A DNA stretch of 64,000 bases from Endomychus coccineus (lineage: Eukaryota; Arthropoda; Insecta; Coleoptera; Endomychidae), in NCBI GenBank assembly GCA_958510875.1, contig OY294070.1, positions 45,097,299 through 45,161,298 of the forward strand, read 5' to 3'. A model generated the notes under the pieces. It ran no database searches, was not told where the DNA came from, and was given only the letters and a program-made list of their open reading frames with translations. Position numbers and translations under genes: made by a program. Every line of letters starts with the position of its first letter. Positions within the stretch are counted from its first letter, which is position 1. Shown here one piece after another: positions 1 through 8,537 of the stretch.

Positions 1-1480
1 TAATATTATCGATACCCGGTGTTGACTTTTTTTTCAGTTTTACTATAATGTCTCTAAGTTCATTTGAAGTTGTGGGTTTGAGAAATATGTTTTTATTGTT
101 GATTTTTTCAGGAAATGTTTGAGTAGGTTTTTTAATTTTTTTTGCTAATGATACTCCCACGTTTTTAAAGTAAGAGTTGAACGTGTTCGCAATCTCGATT
201 TTATCTATTACAATTTCATTATTTTCATTCAATATTTCTTTCACGACTGGTTTAACTTTTTTTTTGTTGGTGATCATCGTGACTGTCTCCCACAATTTTT
301 TATTAGCGTATTTATTAGAGTCTATAATCTTTCTATAATAGTTAGTTTTCGCAGCCTTGATAATCTCATTCAGTTTGTTTCTATAGATTTTATAGTTCTT
401 TTTTTTTTCTTCGTCCTGATTTGTTCTTAATAGATCTTGGTACATTTTATTTCTAGTATTTATGGACTTAATAATAGAATTTGTTATCCATTCTTTCCGA
501 GGAATATTTGAATGTTTCACTTTGAATATTTTAGTAGCACAATCAATAGCTTTATTAAAAATTTCGTAAAATTCTATAGTTGCTTTATCCGGATCATTCA
601 TATTGTATATTGTTTCCCATTTCTCCAGTTCTAGGATTGTCTTAAGTTTGTTCCAGTCTATGGATTTCCTATAAGCTTTTGTATTAGTAACTGTTTTTTG
701 ACCGGTACTAATTTTTATTTGTGCCGCAATGATGTAATGATCCGTGATACAGCTTTTTATTATCGCAGTATTAACCTCCTCCGTATTTAAAACGTTGTTC
801 TTTGTTTTAATAAATATGTGATCTAAGCAAGTGGAAGAGTATTCCGTCTCTCTAGTTGGTTTATTTATCAAAGAATTCCAGCCAAATTCGGCGAGTGTAT
901 TTAGATATTCATTAGAAATTTCTGATTCATTAAGGATGTCAATATTAATATCACCAATCACAAAATTGAAATCATAATTGTTGGTTTCTTGTTTCAGATA
1001 CTCATGTAAGACCGTATTGAATATTTCTGGACATTGTGATGGACTTCTATATATTGTATTCACACCTATTTTTTTATTTTCTTTGATTATCTCAATGTTC
1101 AATATATTATTAATATTATCTCCTTCTCCTATTTTGACTATTTTAAATTTATGTCTTAGTTCATTTTTTACATATACAACTAATCCATCATTTTGATTTT
1201 TTTGACTATTATTATAAATTATGTCAAAATTATCCAATTTAAAAAAATCCAGATCTTCTATATGCCATGTTTCTGTCAACACTATACAATCTATATAATT
1301 AAAAATTTCCTGTACATAAATTACAAATTCAGTGAAATTTTTGTTGATGCTCCTTATGTTATTATGTAATATCAGAAATGAATTAGGGTAGTTTATTTTA
1401 TCAATTTCGAAATCTTCCAAATTGTTATATGCATTAGTATCGAAAGATTTTACCCGGAAGTCTCTAATATAATTGTCCAT
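1..1480 (-). CDS. LINE ORF2, N-terminal part (endonuclease and start of RT)
   Basis: The reading frame opens at the ATG at 1480 and runs off the window start without a stop, giving about 493 residues. It corresponds to the N-terminal half of the 977-residue ORF2 in the other copies. It contains the endonuclease/exonuclease/phosphatase fold that nicks target DNA (LTETWH, GDINID, CLDH and TDH motifs) and ends just as the reverse transcriptase begins (STPGIDNI). ORF1 lies 77 bp upstream in the same orientation. No internal stop was seen in the part shown. Confidence 0.88.
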   Translation of the reverse strand, partial: MDNYIRDFRVKSFDTNAYNNLEDFEIDKINYPNSFLILHNNIRSINKNFTEFVIYVQEIFNYIDCIVLTETWHIEDLDFFKLDNFDIIYNNSQKNQNDGLVVYVKNELRHKFKIVKIGEGDNINNILNIEIIKENKKIGVNTIYRSPSQCPEIFNTVLHEYLKQETNNYDFNFVIGDINIDILNESEISNEYLNTLAEFGWNSLINKPTRETEYSSTCLDHIFIKTKNNVLNTEEVNTAIIKSCITDHYIIAAQIKISTGQKTVTNTKAYRKSIDWNKLKTILELEKWETIYNMNDPDKATIEFYEIFNKAIDCATKIFKVKHSNIPRKEWITNSIIKSINTRNKMYQDLLRTNQDEEKKKNYKIYRNKLNEIIKAAKTNYYRKIIDSNKYANKKLWETVTMITNKKKVKPVVKEILNENNEIVIDKIEIANTFNSYFKNVGVSLAKKIKKPTQTFPEKINNKNIFLKPTTSNELRDIIVKLKKKSTPGIDNI

Positions 1481-1557
1481 TATTTTTTACCAATTTAGAA
1501 TAGCGAATTATTTATGTAGTGTTATGAATATGATTAAATGTAAGAATGTGTTGTTAT

Positions 1558-2388
1558 TCATTTAAATGATTCATTGATTCTCATTTCATAGGGACGAGTT
1601 TTTTTATATATATTAAAGGCATTAGCCTGAGAATTATTTATAGTTATTTTGTCTTCATTGGTCTTGTTGACTGTACTTGCAGAGTTATTCCTTAATTTGT
1701 ATTTAGTCTGTTTGGGACCTTCTTCTTCTGAGGTAGACAGTTTAGTAGGCCCTGGCGTTGATGGTGCGCTTTGTGGTTTTCTTACTTGTAAATTCGCCAA
1801 CGCAATTACTTCATCGTTGTTTTTTAAATCACTAGCAGTGTAGACTTTATCATCAACAATTAGTTTGTCACCTTTTAAGATGGCTTTCCGTTGGTCTGCT
1901 TTTGCCAGATTTAGATGTTTTCTTAAGATTTGTTGATCCTCACGCTGTTTGATTGTTAAGTCGTTATTGATTGATATATTTGACCCTTTTAATTTATAGC
2001 AATTCCTTAGGACATTTAGCTTCCCTAAGAATGTTGTAAATTGCACAATGATCGGGCAGTTGGTTTTGTTTTTACTAATGCGAAATATATTATTTACTTC
2101 TTTCAGGTCAATTTTTATGTTTGTGTGTTCCTCAATTTTAGATAGAACTAATGAAGGTAGATCAGTTATTTCTTCGTGTTTGATGCCAAAAATTATAATG
2201 TTATTTTTTTTATTTTGTTGTTCTAAAAATTCGACTTTATTTTTCAACTTGTTATTTTCAATTGTTAAACTTTGGATATCTTTGTTTACTGCCGATAATT
2301 TCTCATCTATTAACTGTTTTATTTCCTTTGTACTTTGTACAATCAGCTCGAATAATTGTTTTGGTGTGATTTCGTTTTCGCTACTCAT
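1558..2388 (-). CDS. LINE ORF1, coiled-coil RNA-binding protein
   Basis: A 276-residue protein identical in translation to the ORF1 of the other two LINE copies. Residues of about 20-60 are rich in heptad-like Leu/Ile with Lys/Glu (coiled coil, expected to trimerise). This is followed by a stretch starting NNIIIFGI that looks like an RRM-like RNA-binding fold, and a basic, Ser/Thr/Pro-rich tail. No zinc knuckles are visible. Such ORF1 proteins coat the element's RNA and act as chaperones during target-primed reverse transcription. The role is inferred from architecture and position. Confidence 0.8.
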   Translation of the reverse strand: MSSENEITPKQLFELIVQSTKEIKQLIDEKLSAVNKDIQSLTIENNKLKNKVEFLEQQNKKNNIIIFGIKHEEITDLPSLVLSKIEEHTNIKIDLKEVNNIFRISKNKTNCPIIVQFTTFLGKLNVLRNCYKLKGSNISINNDLTIKQREDQQILRKHLNLAKADQRKAILKGDKLIVDDKVYTASDLKNNDEVIALANLQVRKPQSAPSTPGPTKLSTSEEEGPKQTKYKLRNNSASTVNKTNEDKITINNSQANAFNIYKKTRPYEMRINESFK

Positions 2389-2691
2389 TCTTTATTAGAT
2401 TATAAAATCGCTTTTTTCTTATATAAAAACTAACATCTGCTGCTGTAGTTCTTCTAATATGTGTATCGTTATAGTATACTTTATGAAATAAGTGCAATTG
2501 ATAAATTAAACGACTTACATGTATCGATTATTTACGGAATTTTCAACATTTGCACCACAATCACTAATTGATGTTACTGCAAAATTACAAATTTGATGAT
2601 CCAATTAAACCTAAGTATTTGTTATTTATATTTCTCTGTTTAATTCAGCACAGATGTTGACATGAAGAACAACACCACACGCTATCATGCG

Positions 2692-3578
2692 AGATGTGGA
2701 TAATAACCATATGAATATCTTCATAAGCGCTAATCTATACGACATTCAAACACGTGCTTCATAAAAGTCTGAATATTGAGTAGAGCTATAGTATCTTCTT
2801 CATAAGCGATCATTATCATCATTCAGACACTTGTTTAGCACGTGATTCAACAGCCTGGCATCATCGTTCACGAACTATGATGGGCTGATGAGGAATAAAA
2901 TACCAATAATAATTATATAAATATCTCCATTAGCAATCTGTACTATTTTCCTTCACGAGCACGACTTTTACAAACTCCATACGTTCGCGTAAAAGATTAT
3001 AATGATAAACACATTTTTGTTCACGGGTTTACATAATCATATGAATATCTTCATAAGCGCTAATCTATATGACATTCAAACACATGCTTCATAAAAGTCT
3101 GAACATTGAGTAGAGCTATAGCATCTTCTTCATAAGCGATCATTATCAACATTCAGACACTTGTTTAGCACGTGATTCAACAAGCTGACATCATCGTTCA
3201 CGAACTATGATGGTTCGATGAGGACTCAAACATTGAACAGATGAATCTTTGAGGTTAAATATCTGCTGTAGAAATTACCCCACCTTTATTACCTTTTATT
3301 TGACATTATCGATATTTCCCATGTAACGAATTATTGCCCAAAGCTATTTTGTATGCAACATTGTTATCATTTGCGAACCTTCGAGAAATTTGGCTGGGGC
3401 TAAATGAATATGTTTGACTATTATTACCTGTAGATTTATTTGAGATTCTTCAAGTTTGAGATTGATAACCCACATGAAGAAAGAAGCTTCAACGAATTGA
3501 TATCAATGAATATTCGCTATTCTGAATGTGACAACTTTATCGGCTTCAATACTCGAGATAAGAGAGAATATTTACCGC
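2692..3578. repeat. Left terminal inverted repeat of copy A (about 887 bp)
   Basis: Starts AGATGTGGATAATAACC and ends TTTACCGC. The same sequence in direct orientation forms the left TIR of copy B (11972-12861), and in reverse complement the right TIRs of B (19302-20188) and C (33250-34136). The inner boundary is where left and right sides of copy B stop matching, just after TTTACCGC. Long TIRs are typical of Polinton/Maverick elements. Confidence 0.88.
2709..3225 (+). repeat. Two internal direct repeats of about 186 bp inside the TIR
   Basis: CATATGAATATCTTCATAAG begins at 2709 and again at 3039. Each repeat runs about 186 bp and ends with a CATCGTTCACGAACTATGATGG palindrome-like block. The two are roughly 90% alike. 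The same doublet occurs in the other complete TIRs; the solo TIR at 40473 has only one. Confidence 0.8.
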
Positions 3579-3705
3579 TGATGTAGGGAAAATCAATATG
3601 ATGCATACAAATTGGGGGTGGGTGAGAACATCAGACTATAGCTTTATGTGTATCGAAATACATAAGGATTTTGACGAGTAAGTGGTGTTTTATTGAATTG
3701 AAGAT
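3579..3705. other. Unique spacer, no gene seen
   Basis: Sequence between the TIR and the 68-bp repeats, conserved in copies B and C. No reading frame or recognisable motif. Confidence 0.5.
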
Positions 3706-3890
3706 CCGGCGACCATCGTTCACGAACGATGATGACGTCACTGCTTCATACCAATGACAGTAACTGATTCAATCCGGCGACCATCGTTCACGAACGATGA
3801 TGACGTCACTGCTTCAAGCCAATGACAGTAACTGATTCAACCCGGCGACCATAGTTTACGAACGATGATGACGTCATCATCGTTCACGAA
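3706..3890. repeat. 68-bp tandem repeats with palindrome and TGACGTCA
   Basis: Units start at 3706, 3774 and 3842 (the last partial). Each holds the near-perfect palindrome CATCGTTC-AC-GAACGATG followed by TGACGTCA, itself a palindrome identical to the CRE/ATF consensus. The last unit is continued by an oppositely oriented half, so TGACGTCA is flanked by inverted CATCGTT blocks. The block lies 560 bp upstream of the ATPase and is conserved in all copies. A regulatory or replication-origin role is possible but unproven. Confidence 0.8.
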
Positions 3891-3990
3891 CTATGATGGG
3901 CTAATGAGGAATAAAATGTGAATAATCATAATGTTTGTAATACATTCATGCACATGTTTTATCGCATGATTCAACACATGCTTTAGTATT

Positions 3991-4334
3991 CAGACACGTG
4001 TTTCAGCACTCAGACACGTGTTTCAACATTCAGACACGTGTTTCAACATTCAGACACGTGTTTCAGCACTCAGACACGTGTTTCAGACACGTGTTTCAAC
4101 ATTCAGACACGTGTTTCAACATTCAGACACGTGTTTCAGCACTCAGACACGTGTTTCAACATTCAGACACGTGTTTCAACATTCAGACACGTGTTTCAGC
4201 ATTCAGACACGTGTTTCAGACACGTGTTTCAACATTCAGACACGTGTTTCAGCACTCAGACACGTGTTTCAGACACGTGTTTCAACATTCAGACACGTGT
4301 TTCAGCATTCAGACACGTGTTTCAACATTCAGAC
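3991..4334 (+). repeat. CACGTG minisatellite (20-bp and 10-bp units)
   Basis: About 18 copies of CAGACACGTGTTTCA, mostly spaced 20 bp with occasional 10-bp units (TTTCAGACACGTG). Every unit carries the E-box palindrome CACGTG. The array opens long frames in all three registers with residues such as FQHSDTC; these are products of repetition, not proteins. It sits 120 bp upstream of the ATPase start in every copy, with unit number varying slightly (17 in B). Confidence 0.92.
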
Positions 4335-4426
4335 CTATTTAACATGTATTTGATACCTGATTTTGAGAGAGAAGTGTAGAAGTACCTAACCGCGTGATCG
4401 GACATACACAATATAACATCATCATC

Positions 4427-4439
4427 TAGTATATAAACA
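4427..4439 (+). promoter_or_regulatory. TATA-type promoter motif TAGTATATAAACA before the ATPase
   Basis: TAGTATATAAACA lies 16 bp upstream of the ATG at 4455. Nearly the same string (TAGTATATAAATA) precedes the minor capsid gene at 7459, so it may be a shared class promoter. With a start site about 30 bp downstream, translation might begin at the internal Met pair near 4488 rather than at 4455. Confidence 0.55.
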
Positions 4440-4454
4440 AATGCTTATTAACAT

Positions 4455-5180
4455 ATGTTCCAGTATGATTTCGATTCGCCTTCAGGCATGATGAAGATTG
4501 TTAAGCAAAAAGACTCGTTGAGTATTATGAACTTAGGGTCAAGCAATGAGAATGTTGAACAATCACAACGTCACAGCTCTTTGCTGCCTAATACTCTACG
4601 AACAATAATCTGTGGTCCAAGTAATTGTGGGAAAACAAATGTGATGTTATCTCTATTGTTAGATGCTAACTGCCTGAAATTTGAAAACGTGTACATATAT
4701 TCAAAGTCTTTACACCAACCAAAATACCAGTTACTAAAGGAGACATTGAAGAAAATTGAGGGGCTTGGATATTTTCCTTGTACCGAAAGTGATGAGGTCA
4801 TAGACCCCACAGAAACGAGGCCTAATTCGATAATAATATTCGATGACGTGATGTTTGAGAAACAGGAGAAAATTCGTGCTTATTTTTCAAGAGGGAGACA
4901 CAACTCAATTGATAGTTTCTATCTTTGTCAGTCTTTTGCTAAATGTCCAAAACATGGATTGCGCGACAATGCCAATTGCTTGATTATTTTCAAACAGGAT
5001 GAACTCAATTTGAAACATATATTCACCGATCATGTAAGTACCGACATGTCACTCGAGAAATTCAAAGAGATATGTAGCGTGTGCTGGAAAGATAAATATG
5101 GATTCCTAATGATAAACAAAGACTGTGATATGAACAAAGGACGTTATCGCAGAGGGTTTGATAGTTATATATACATCTAA
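4455..5180 (+). CDS. A32-like genome-packaging ATPase (FtsK/HerA type), copy A
   Basis: A 241-residue protein of the size usual for Polinton-like packaging ATPases. A Walker A P-loop, GPSNCGKTN, lies at about residues 54-62, and a Walker B strand of hydrophobic residues followed by Asp-Asp (IIIFDDV) at about 124-130. Later it has a Cys-rich stretch (CSVCWKDKYGF). Family members pump DNA into preformed capsids. It is the first gene after the minisatellite and is followed 43 bp later by the DUF8207-like gene. The frame is intact. About six residues differ from copies B and C. Confidence in the family is high; activity is unknown. Confidence 0.88.
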   Translation: MFQYDFDSPSGMMKIVKQKDSLSIMNLGSSNENVEQSQRHSSLLPNTLRTIICGPSNCGKTNVMLSLLLDANCLKFENVYIYSKSLHQPKYQLLKETLKKIEGLGYFPCTESDEVIDPTETRPNSIIIFDDVMFEKQEKIRAYFSRGRHNSIDSFYLCQSFAKCPKHGLRDNANCLIIFKQDELNLKHIFTDHVSTDMSLEKFKEICSVCWKDKYGFLMINKDCDMNKGRYRRGFDSYIYI

Positions 5181-5183
5181 CAT

Positions 5184-5194
5184 GCATATATACC
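5184..5194 (+). promoter_or_regulatory. TATA-like site before the DUF8207-like gene
   Basis: GCATATATACC lies about 30-40 bp upstream of the ATG at 5223, at the distance expected for a TATA box. The matching site in copies B and C is GTATATATACT. It is a weak motif in AT-rich DNA. Confidence 0.35.
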
Positions 5195-5222
5195 TTCATT
5201 TGAAATAGACAACCCGCTCAGC

Positions 5223-6271
5223 ATGGACGTGGGTGTGAGTAACATGCTAAAGGAAAAACAACAATTGAAGAAAAAAATTTGGGAGTTAGCAAACGTTGTG
5301 AGGAAAAAATATATGGCTGTGAAATTGGGTAAAGCTGAAAATGATGAGATTCTAGATAATATGTTCAGGAATGTATCTAAACCCATGGAGGAAATTGCGA
5401 AAAATGCTGAAATAATCAAACAAAATTCGTTGATTAAACCTAAAAGTATTGTTTCTACAGCAACACAAATGGAGAACATACCAATTCCAAATATTGTAAC
5501 TGAAGGAGAAGAATTCGTATATAACCCCCAAGATACTGAGGAGGATGTGTTCACACCCGAACCTACTATCGATCAGATTCGTGAAGAATTCAGAAAACAT
5601 AAGAAAGATAATGCAGCGGCTACAGAGGAGTTTCTGCAACAATACCCCACATTAGCACGTTATTACTTGGAAGGATTCCTATTGGATGATGATGTTAAAA
5701 GATATGATGATAAAATGGGTTTGCAATATAATTCAACTTTAGACAAATGGCTCATCAACCTATAGAGATTGATAGTGAGAGTAATATAATTATCAAGGGT
5801 ACTCCGTTCAAGGGTACCACAGGACTGTATAATTTGATATTTTACAAAGATGTTCTACCTGATACTTACACTGTGGAAGATGGGAAAAATTACAGTCAAA
5901 TGATGGAAATGACTAGTGCCCATAGACGTAATAACGATCCAGCTGATCGAATAAGATACACAGTAAAATACAAACATGTACTGAAACCTTTGATTAATTC
6001 CATGAAAAGACCCAGAGCCAAAACATACACTGGAAGTGCATATATCAAAAATGATATGCTTGAATATAACGAGAAACTTATCGAATATGTTTATTGGGAT
6101 GACGTTAACGAAATGGTGGATAGACTGAGACTTCTTGTTGCATCCTCGCATGCCGGTAACCATAATGAGATAATCTCTATAATAGAAGAATTGATAGAGG
6201 CAGGGGTAATTGAACAAAAACCAGGTGTAAGACAAATTCATCACAGTTATAAAGATGGTTTCAATGGATAA
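5223..6271 (+). pseudogene. DUF8207-like protein, frameshifted in copy A
   Basis: Two overlapping frames (5223-5765 and 5747-6271) correspond to the two halves of a single 354-residue ORF in copies B and C. A 7-nt deletion near 5750 relative to those copies causes the break. The N half is a Lys/Glu-rich helical region; the C half has KGTPFKGTTGLYNLIF and MTSAHRRNNDP, which I recognise from arthropod proteins labelled DUF8207. Its position between the ATPase and fibre-like genes suggests a virion or assembly role, but no function is established. Confidence 0.72.
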
Positions 6272-6908
6272 GTTTGGCAGAGCCTCCTCTTCCATGTGGA
6301 TATATGATACAAATGTATTTAATAATAATTTCAAACAAGTTCACGGACAAGGATTATTCCTAACGAGCGATGGAAGTTATGATATGGAAAATCGTAGATT
6401 GTGCAACGTAAAATCACCGAATGATGATGGAGATGTTGCAAATAAAGTATATGTTGATAAATTAACACACAAACTGAATCTGAAAACGGAAACCAGTCTT
6501 AAAGATACCTTCAATGTTAGGGTTGATAATTTGATCAAAGATATCAACAAGGATCTGGATGAACATAACTTAACGAATGAGAAGGTTATTCTCAACATTG
6601 ATAAACATCTGATGGACATTGAGAATAAATATAATGGAATGGGGATCTATATAAAATCAGAGTATAAAACAATCAGTGATAGTGTGAGGGAAAACAGAAA
6701 TGAATTGAAAGAGATCAATAACACATTTAACAGTGTGAACATGCGTCTAAATGACATTACTAGTAAAGTGGAGGCGTTAGAACGACGGATGACATCTGTG
6801 GAACCTTCTAAGAAGAGACCCTCATCATCCACAACAACAAAGCAGGGCTCTGTGAAACGTATATCTCCAAATCCTGTGAATATACCCAAAAAATTAATTC
6901 TACACTAG
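6264..6908 (+). CDS. Fibre-like coiled-coil protein, copy A
   Basis: About 214 residues from the ATG at 6264, which overlaps the end of the preceding gene. An N-terminal head contains NVKSPNDDGDVANKVYVD, a pattern resembling the repeat found in trimeric phage tail fibres. A long region follows with regularly spaced Leu/Ile/Val among charged residues (coiled coil, about residues 60-175), then a basic Ser/Pro tail (KKRPSSS, KRISPNPVNIPKK). I infer a trimeric fibre or attachment-type structural protein. Copies B and C start at a downstream Met because of a small indel. Not a confirmed family. Confidence 0.55.
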   Translation: MDKFGRASSSMWIYDTNVFNNNFKQVHGQGLFLTSDGSYDMENRRLCNVKSPNDDGDVANKVYVDKLTHKLNLKTETSLKDTFNVRVDNLIKDINKDLDEHNLTNEKVILNIDKHLMDIENKYNGMGIYIKSEYKTISDSVRENRNELKEINNTFNSVNMRLNDITSKVEALERRMTSVEPSKKRPSSSTTTKQGSVKRISPNPVNIPKKLILH

Positions 6909-6925
6909 ATTTCCACATTGATAAG

Positions 6926-7030
6926 ATGAGTAGAGAACAAGTTTTGCATGAGCTTCATGAGCACAGAAGAAAGAACTTTTACCAGCGTCGAACATACATA
7001 AAAGGACTTCAATATAGGTGGAAGGGGTAG
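6926..7030 (+). pseudogene. Remnant of a retroviral-type (Polinton) integrase N-terminus
   Basis: A 34-residue ORF, too short for ordinary gene calling. It contains ELHEHRRKNFYQRR and a following IKG-L-RW stretch. This resembles the segment just ahead of the rve catalytic core in arthropod Polinton-type integrases. It ends in a stop where the catalytic core should start, and no D,D-35-E core follows. If right, the element once carried an integrase gene between the fibre and PLA2-like genes that has been deleted. The match is short and made by eye. Confidence 0.5.
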
Positions 7031-7215
7031 GAATATGCAATACGACTAGGACGATGAATCAAGAGTCAAGATTGAGATATTTGAAACATATATTGTTAAG
7101 ATTATACTTAAGTCTTTTGTATTGAGAAAATTAATAAAAAAATTATTTTGAGATCTTTGGTCTTCCTCCCACCCTCGTTAAATAACGGTGCAATCTTGAA
7201 TTCTCATCAGTCTGT

Positions 7216-7461
7216 ATGGAAGCGTGCGTGGGAGAAGTTGTTCTCAATACGCTTATAAACAAGCTCCCGTTTGAACTTCAAATCAATACCAGGGGCAAAA
7301 TTAGAAGAACGGTTGAGGAGATTCAGGGTATCAATTCATTCGATAAAGCTTGCCGTCTACACGATATTTCATGCAATATAACACTTATATTTGTAGCCAG
7401 TTATATTTGGAATTCCTCTCTAACTCTTCAGTTGTGGTCGACTAACATTGCATTTTATTAG
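7216..7461 (+). CDS. Phospholipase-A2-like small protein (parvovirus-VP1 type), copy A
   Basis: An 81-residue ORF with LPFELQ followed by GINSFDKACRLHDIS, resembling the viral secreted PLA2-like domain with its His-Asp catalytic pair (HD). In insect viruses and adintoviruses this domain helps virions leave endosomes. The Gly-rich calcium loop expected between the two blocks is not visible; the sequence there is NTRGKIRRTVEEI, so the domain looks degenerate or shortened. The C-terminus differs between copies (72 residues in B and C). It ends just before the TATA motif of the minor capsid gene. Confidence 0.55.
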   Translation: MEACVGEVVLNTLINKLPFELQINTRGKIRRTVEEIQGINSFDKACRLHDISCNITLIFVASYIWNSSLTLQLWSTNIAFY

Positions 7462-7472
7462 TATATAAATAG
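7459..7472 (+). promoter_or_regulatory. TATA-type promoter motif TAGTATATAAATAG before the minor capsid gene
   Basis: Shares TAGTATATAAA with the motif before the ATPase. A first ATG lies only about 12 bp downstream of the TATA, which is too close. The ATG at 7498 is about 36 bp away and fits a start site near 7490, so this motif supports the MSQTF start. Confidence 0.55.
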
Positions 7473-7497
7473 ATTGTTGATGAAGTTTCCATCAATC

Positions 7498-8241
7498 ATG
7501 TCTCAGACGTTCACTATCACGGGTAAGAGCTCCCGCTTATCTGTAGATTTTCACCCACCTATAGAACTAGATCCTCATTCATATTATTCTATCGCACTTG
7601 TTGGTTTGCATACGTACAATAGAATCCCGAACATTGAAGAAGGTTTTAATGAATTTTATTATGAAGATGTGAAGGGTGAGGAAAAAGTAGTTACTATACC
7701 TACGGGGTCCTACGAGTTGACAGACATCGAAGATTTCATACAAAGTACAGTTTGTGGGATAGGAGTGAAGCAAGAAGAGCGTGACCGGAAATTATCAATA
7801 AAATCTAACAACAACACTCTACACACAGAGCTGAAGAGTGATTTTAAAGTGAATTTTATCCCTAAAGATAGTATAAGCGAACTGTTGGGATTCAGCAAAA
7901 AGAAATTGACATCTCATGAACTACACGTATCTGATCGACCTATAAACATAATCAAAGTTCAAACTATACGCCTAGAGTGTAACTTAACCGCAGGAGCATA
8001 TTATAACAATAAGATAGCTCATACGATATATGAGTTCTCACCTCTTGTACCACCTGGGTTTTCCATTGATATAGAGCCGAAGAATCTTATTTATCTACCG
8101 GTCATCAGCAAGACGTCCTTCGATAACATCACGCTGAATATTTTAGATCAGAATTGGAAACCGGTAAATTTTCGTGGAGAAGAAATTATTATACGATTGG
8201 AATTGAAAAAGATCGCTAGGGATTATGGCTCACAACAATAA
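7498..8241 (+). CDS. Minor capsid (penton-like, single jelly-roll) protein, copy A
   Basis: 247 residues from the ATG at 7498 (an in-frame ATG at 7480 is less likely given the TATA position). The sequence is beta-rich with repeated hydrophobic strands, and has the pattern YYSIALVGLHTYNRIPNI near the N-terminus and YEFSPLVPPGFSIDIEP near the middle, typical of the penton-like minor capsid proteins that accompany double-jelly-roll capsids in Polinton-like viruses of insects. It lies between the PLA2-like ORF and the major capsid gene. The frame is intact in all three copies. Confidence 0.75.
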   Translation: MSQTFTITGKSSRLSVDFHPPIELDPHSYYSIALVGLHTYNRIPNIEEGFNEFYYEDVKGEEKVVTIPTGSYELTDIEDFIQSTVCGIGVKQEERDRKLSIKSNNNTLHTELKSDFKVNFIPKDSISELLGFSKKKLTSHELHVSDRPINIIKVQTIRLECNLTAGAYYNNKIAHTIYEFSPLVPPGFSIDIEPKNLIYLPVISKTSFDNITLNILDQNWKPVNFRGEEIIIRLELKKIARDYGSQQ

Positions 8242-8321
8242 ATAATAATCCAATACTCACCACCACTCATTATATGAAAGGAATTCAACTGAGAAGGTTG
8301 CAGTAGCCATCACTTGATAAC

Positions 8322-8537
8322 ATGGGTTTGGATTTTAGCAATAAAAGACATCTCCATAGTGGTCATCAGTCATTATCTACAACGAGCTCGAGGGAGAAGG
8401 TTGCTTCTGCATCACTGTCATTGAAGAAGGAGAAGGTTGCTTCTGCATCACTATCATTGGAAAATATAAATTTTTTGAAGTCCCTTGGTTACAATTTCGG
8501 AAAAACTTCAAATATTCAACGAGCCAAACTTCATTGA
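8322..8537 (+). CDS. Small Ser-rich ORF upstream of the capsid gene (doubtful)
   Basis: A 71-residue frame with an internal duplication (EKVASASLSL twice), caused by a 30-bp DNA repeat. It overlaps the capsid start in another frame. It is kept at the same length in copies B and C (14380-14595, 28328-28543) with one substitution. It may be a small gene or a 5' leader ORF; no family recognised. Confidence 0.25.
   Translation: MGLDFSNKRHLHSGHQSLSTTSSREKVASASLSLKKEKVASASLSLENINFLKSLGYNFGKTSNIQRAKLH

Larger units (their letters stand above)
1..2691 (-). mobile_element. Non-LTR retrotransposon, copy A (cut by window edge)
   Basis: This is the 5' part of a two-ORF LINE-like element on the minus strand. 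It matches, in reverse complement, the full copies at 20189-24890 and 34137-38838. Its 5' boundary is placed at 2691 because the next base starts the capsid element's inverted repeat, exactly as at the LINE-free junction at 11971/11972. The 3' half lies outside the window. Confidence 0.9.

Noticed and set aside
3991..4334. CRISPR-like appearance of the repeat array
   Set aside because: There are no unique spacers, units are contiguous, and the context is a eukaryotic genome.
3998..4379. Three overlapping ORFs with FQHSDTCF repeats (also in copies B and C)
   Set aside because: They are the three frames of the CACGTG minisatellite; unit lengths of 20 and 10 bp keep frames open without any protein meaning.
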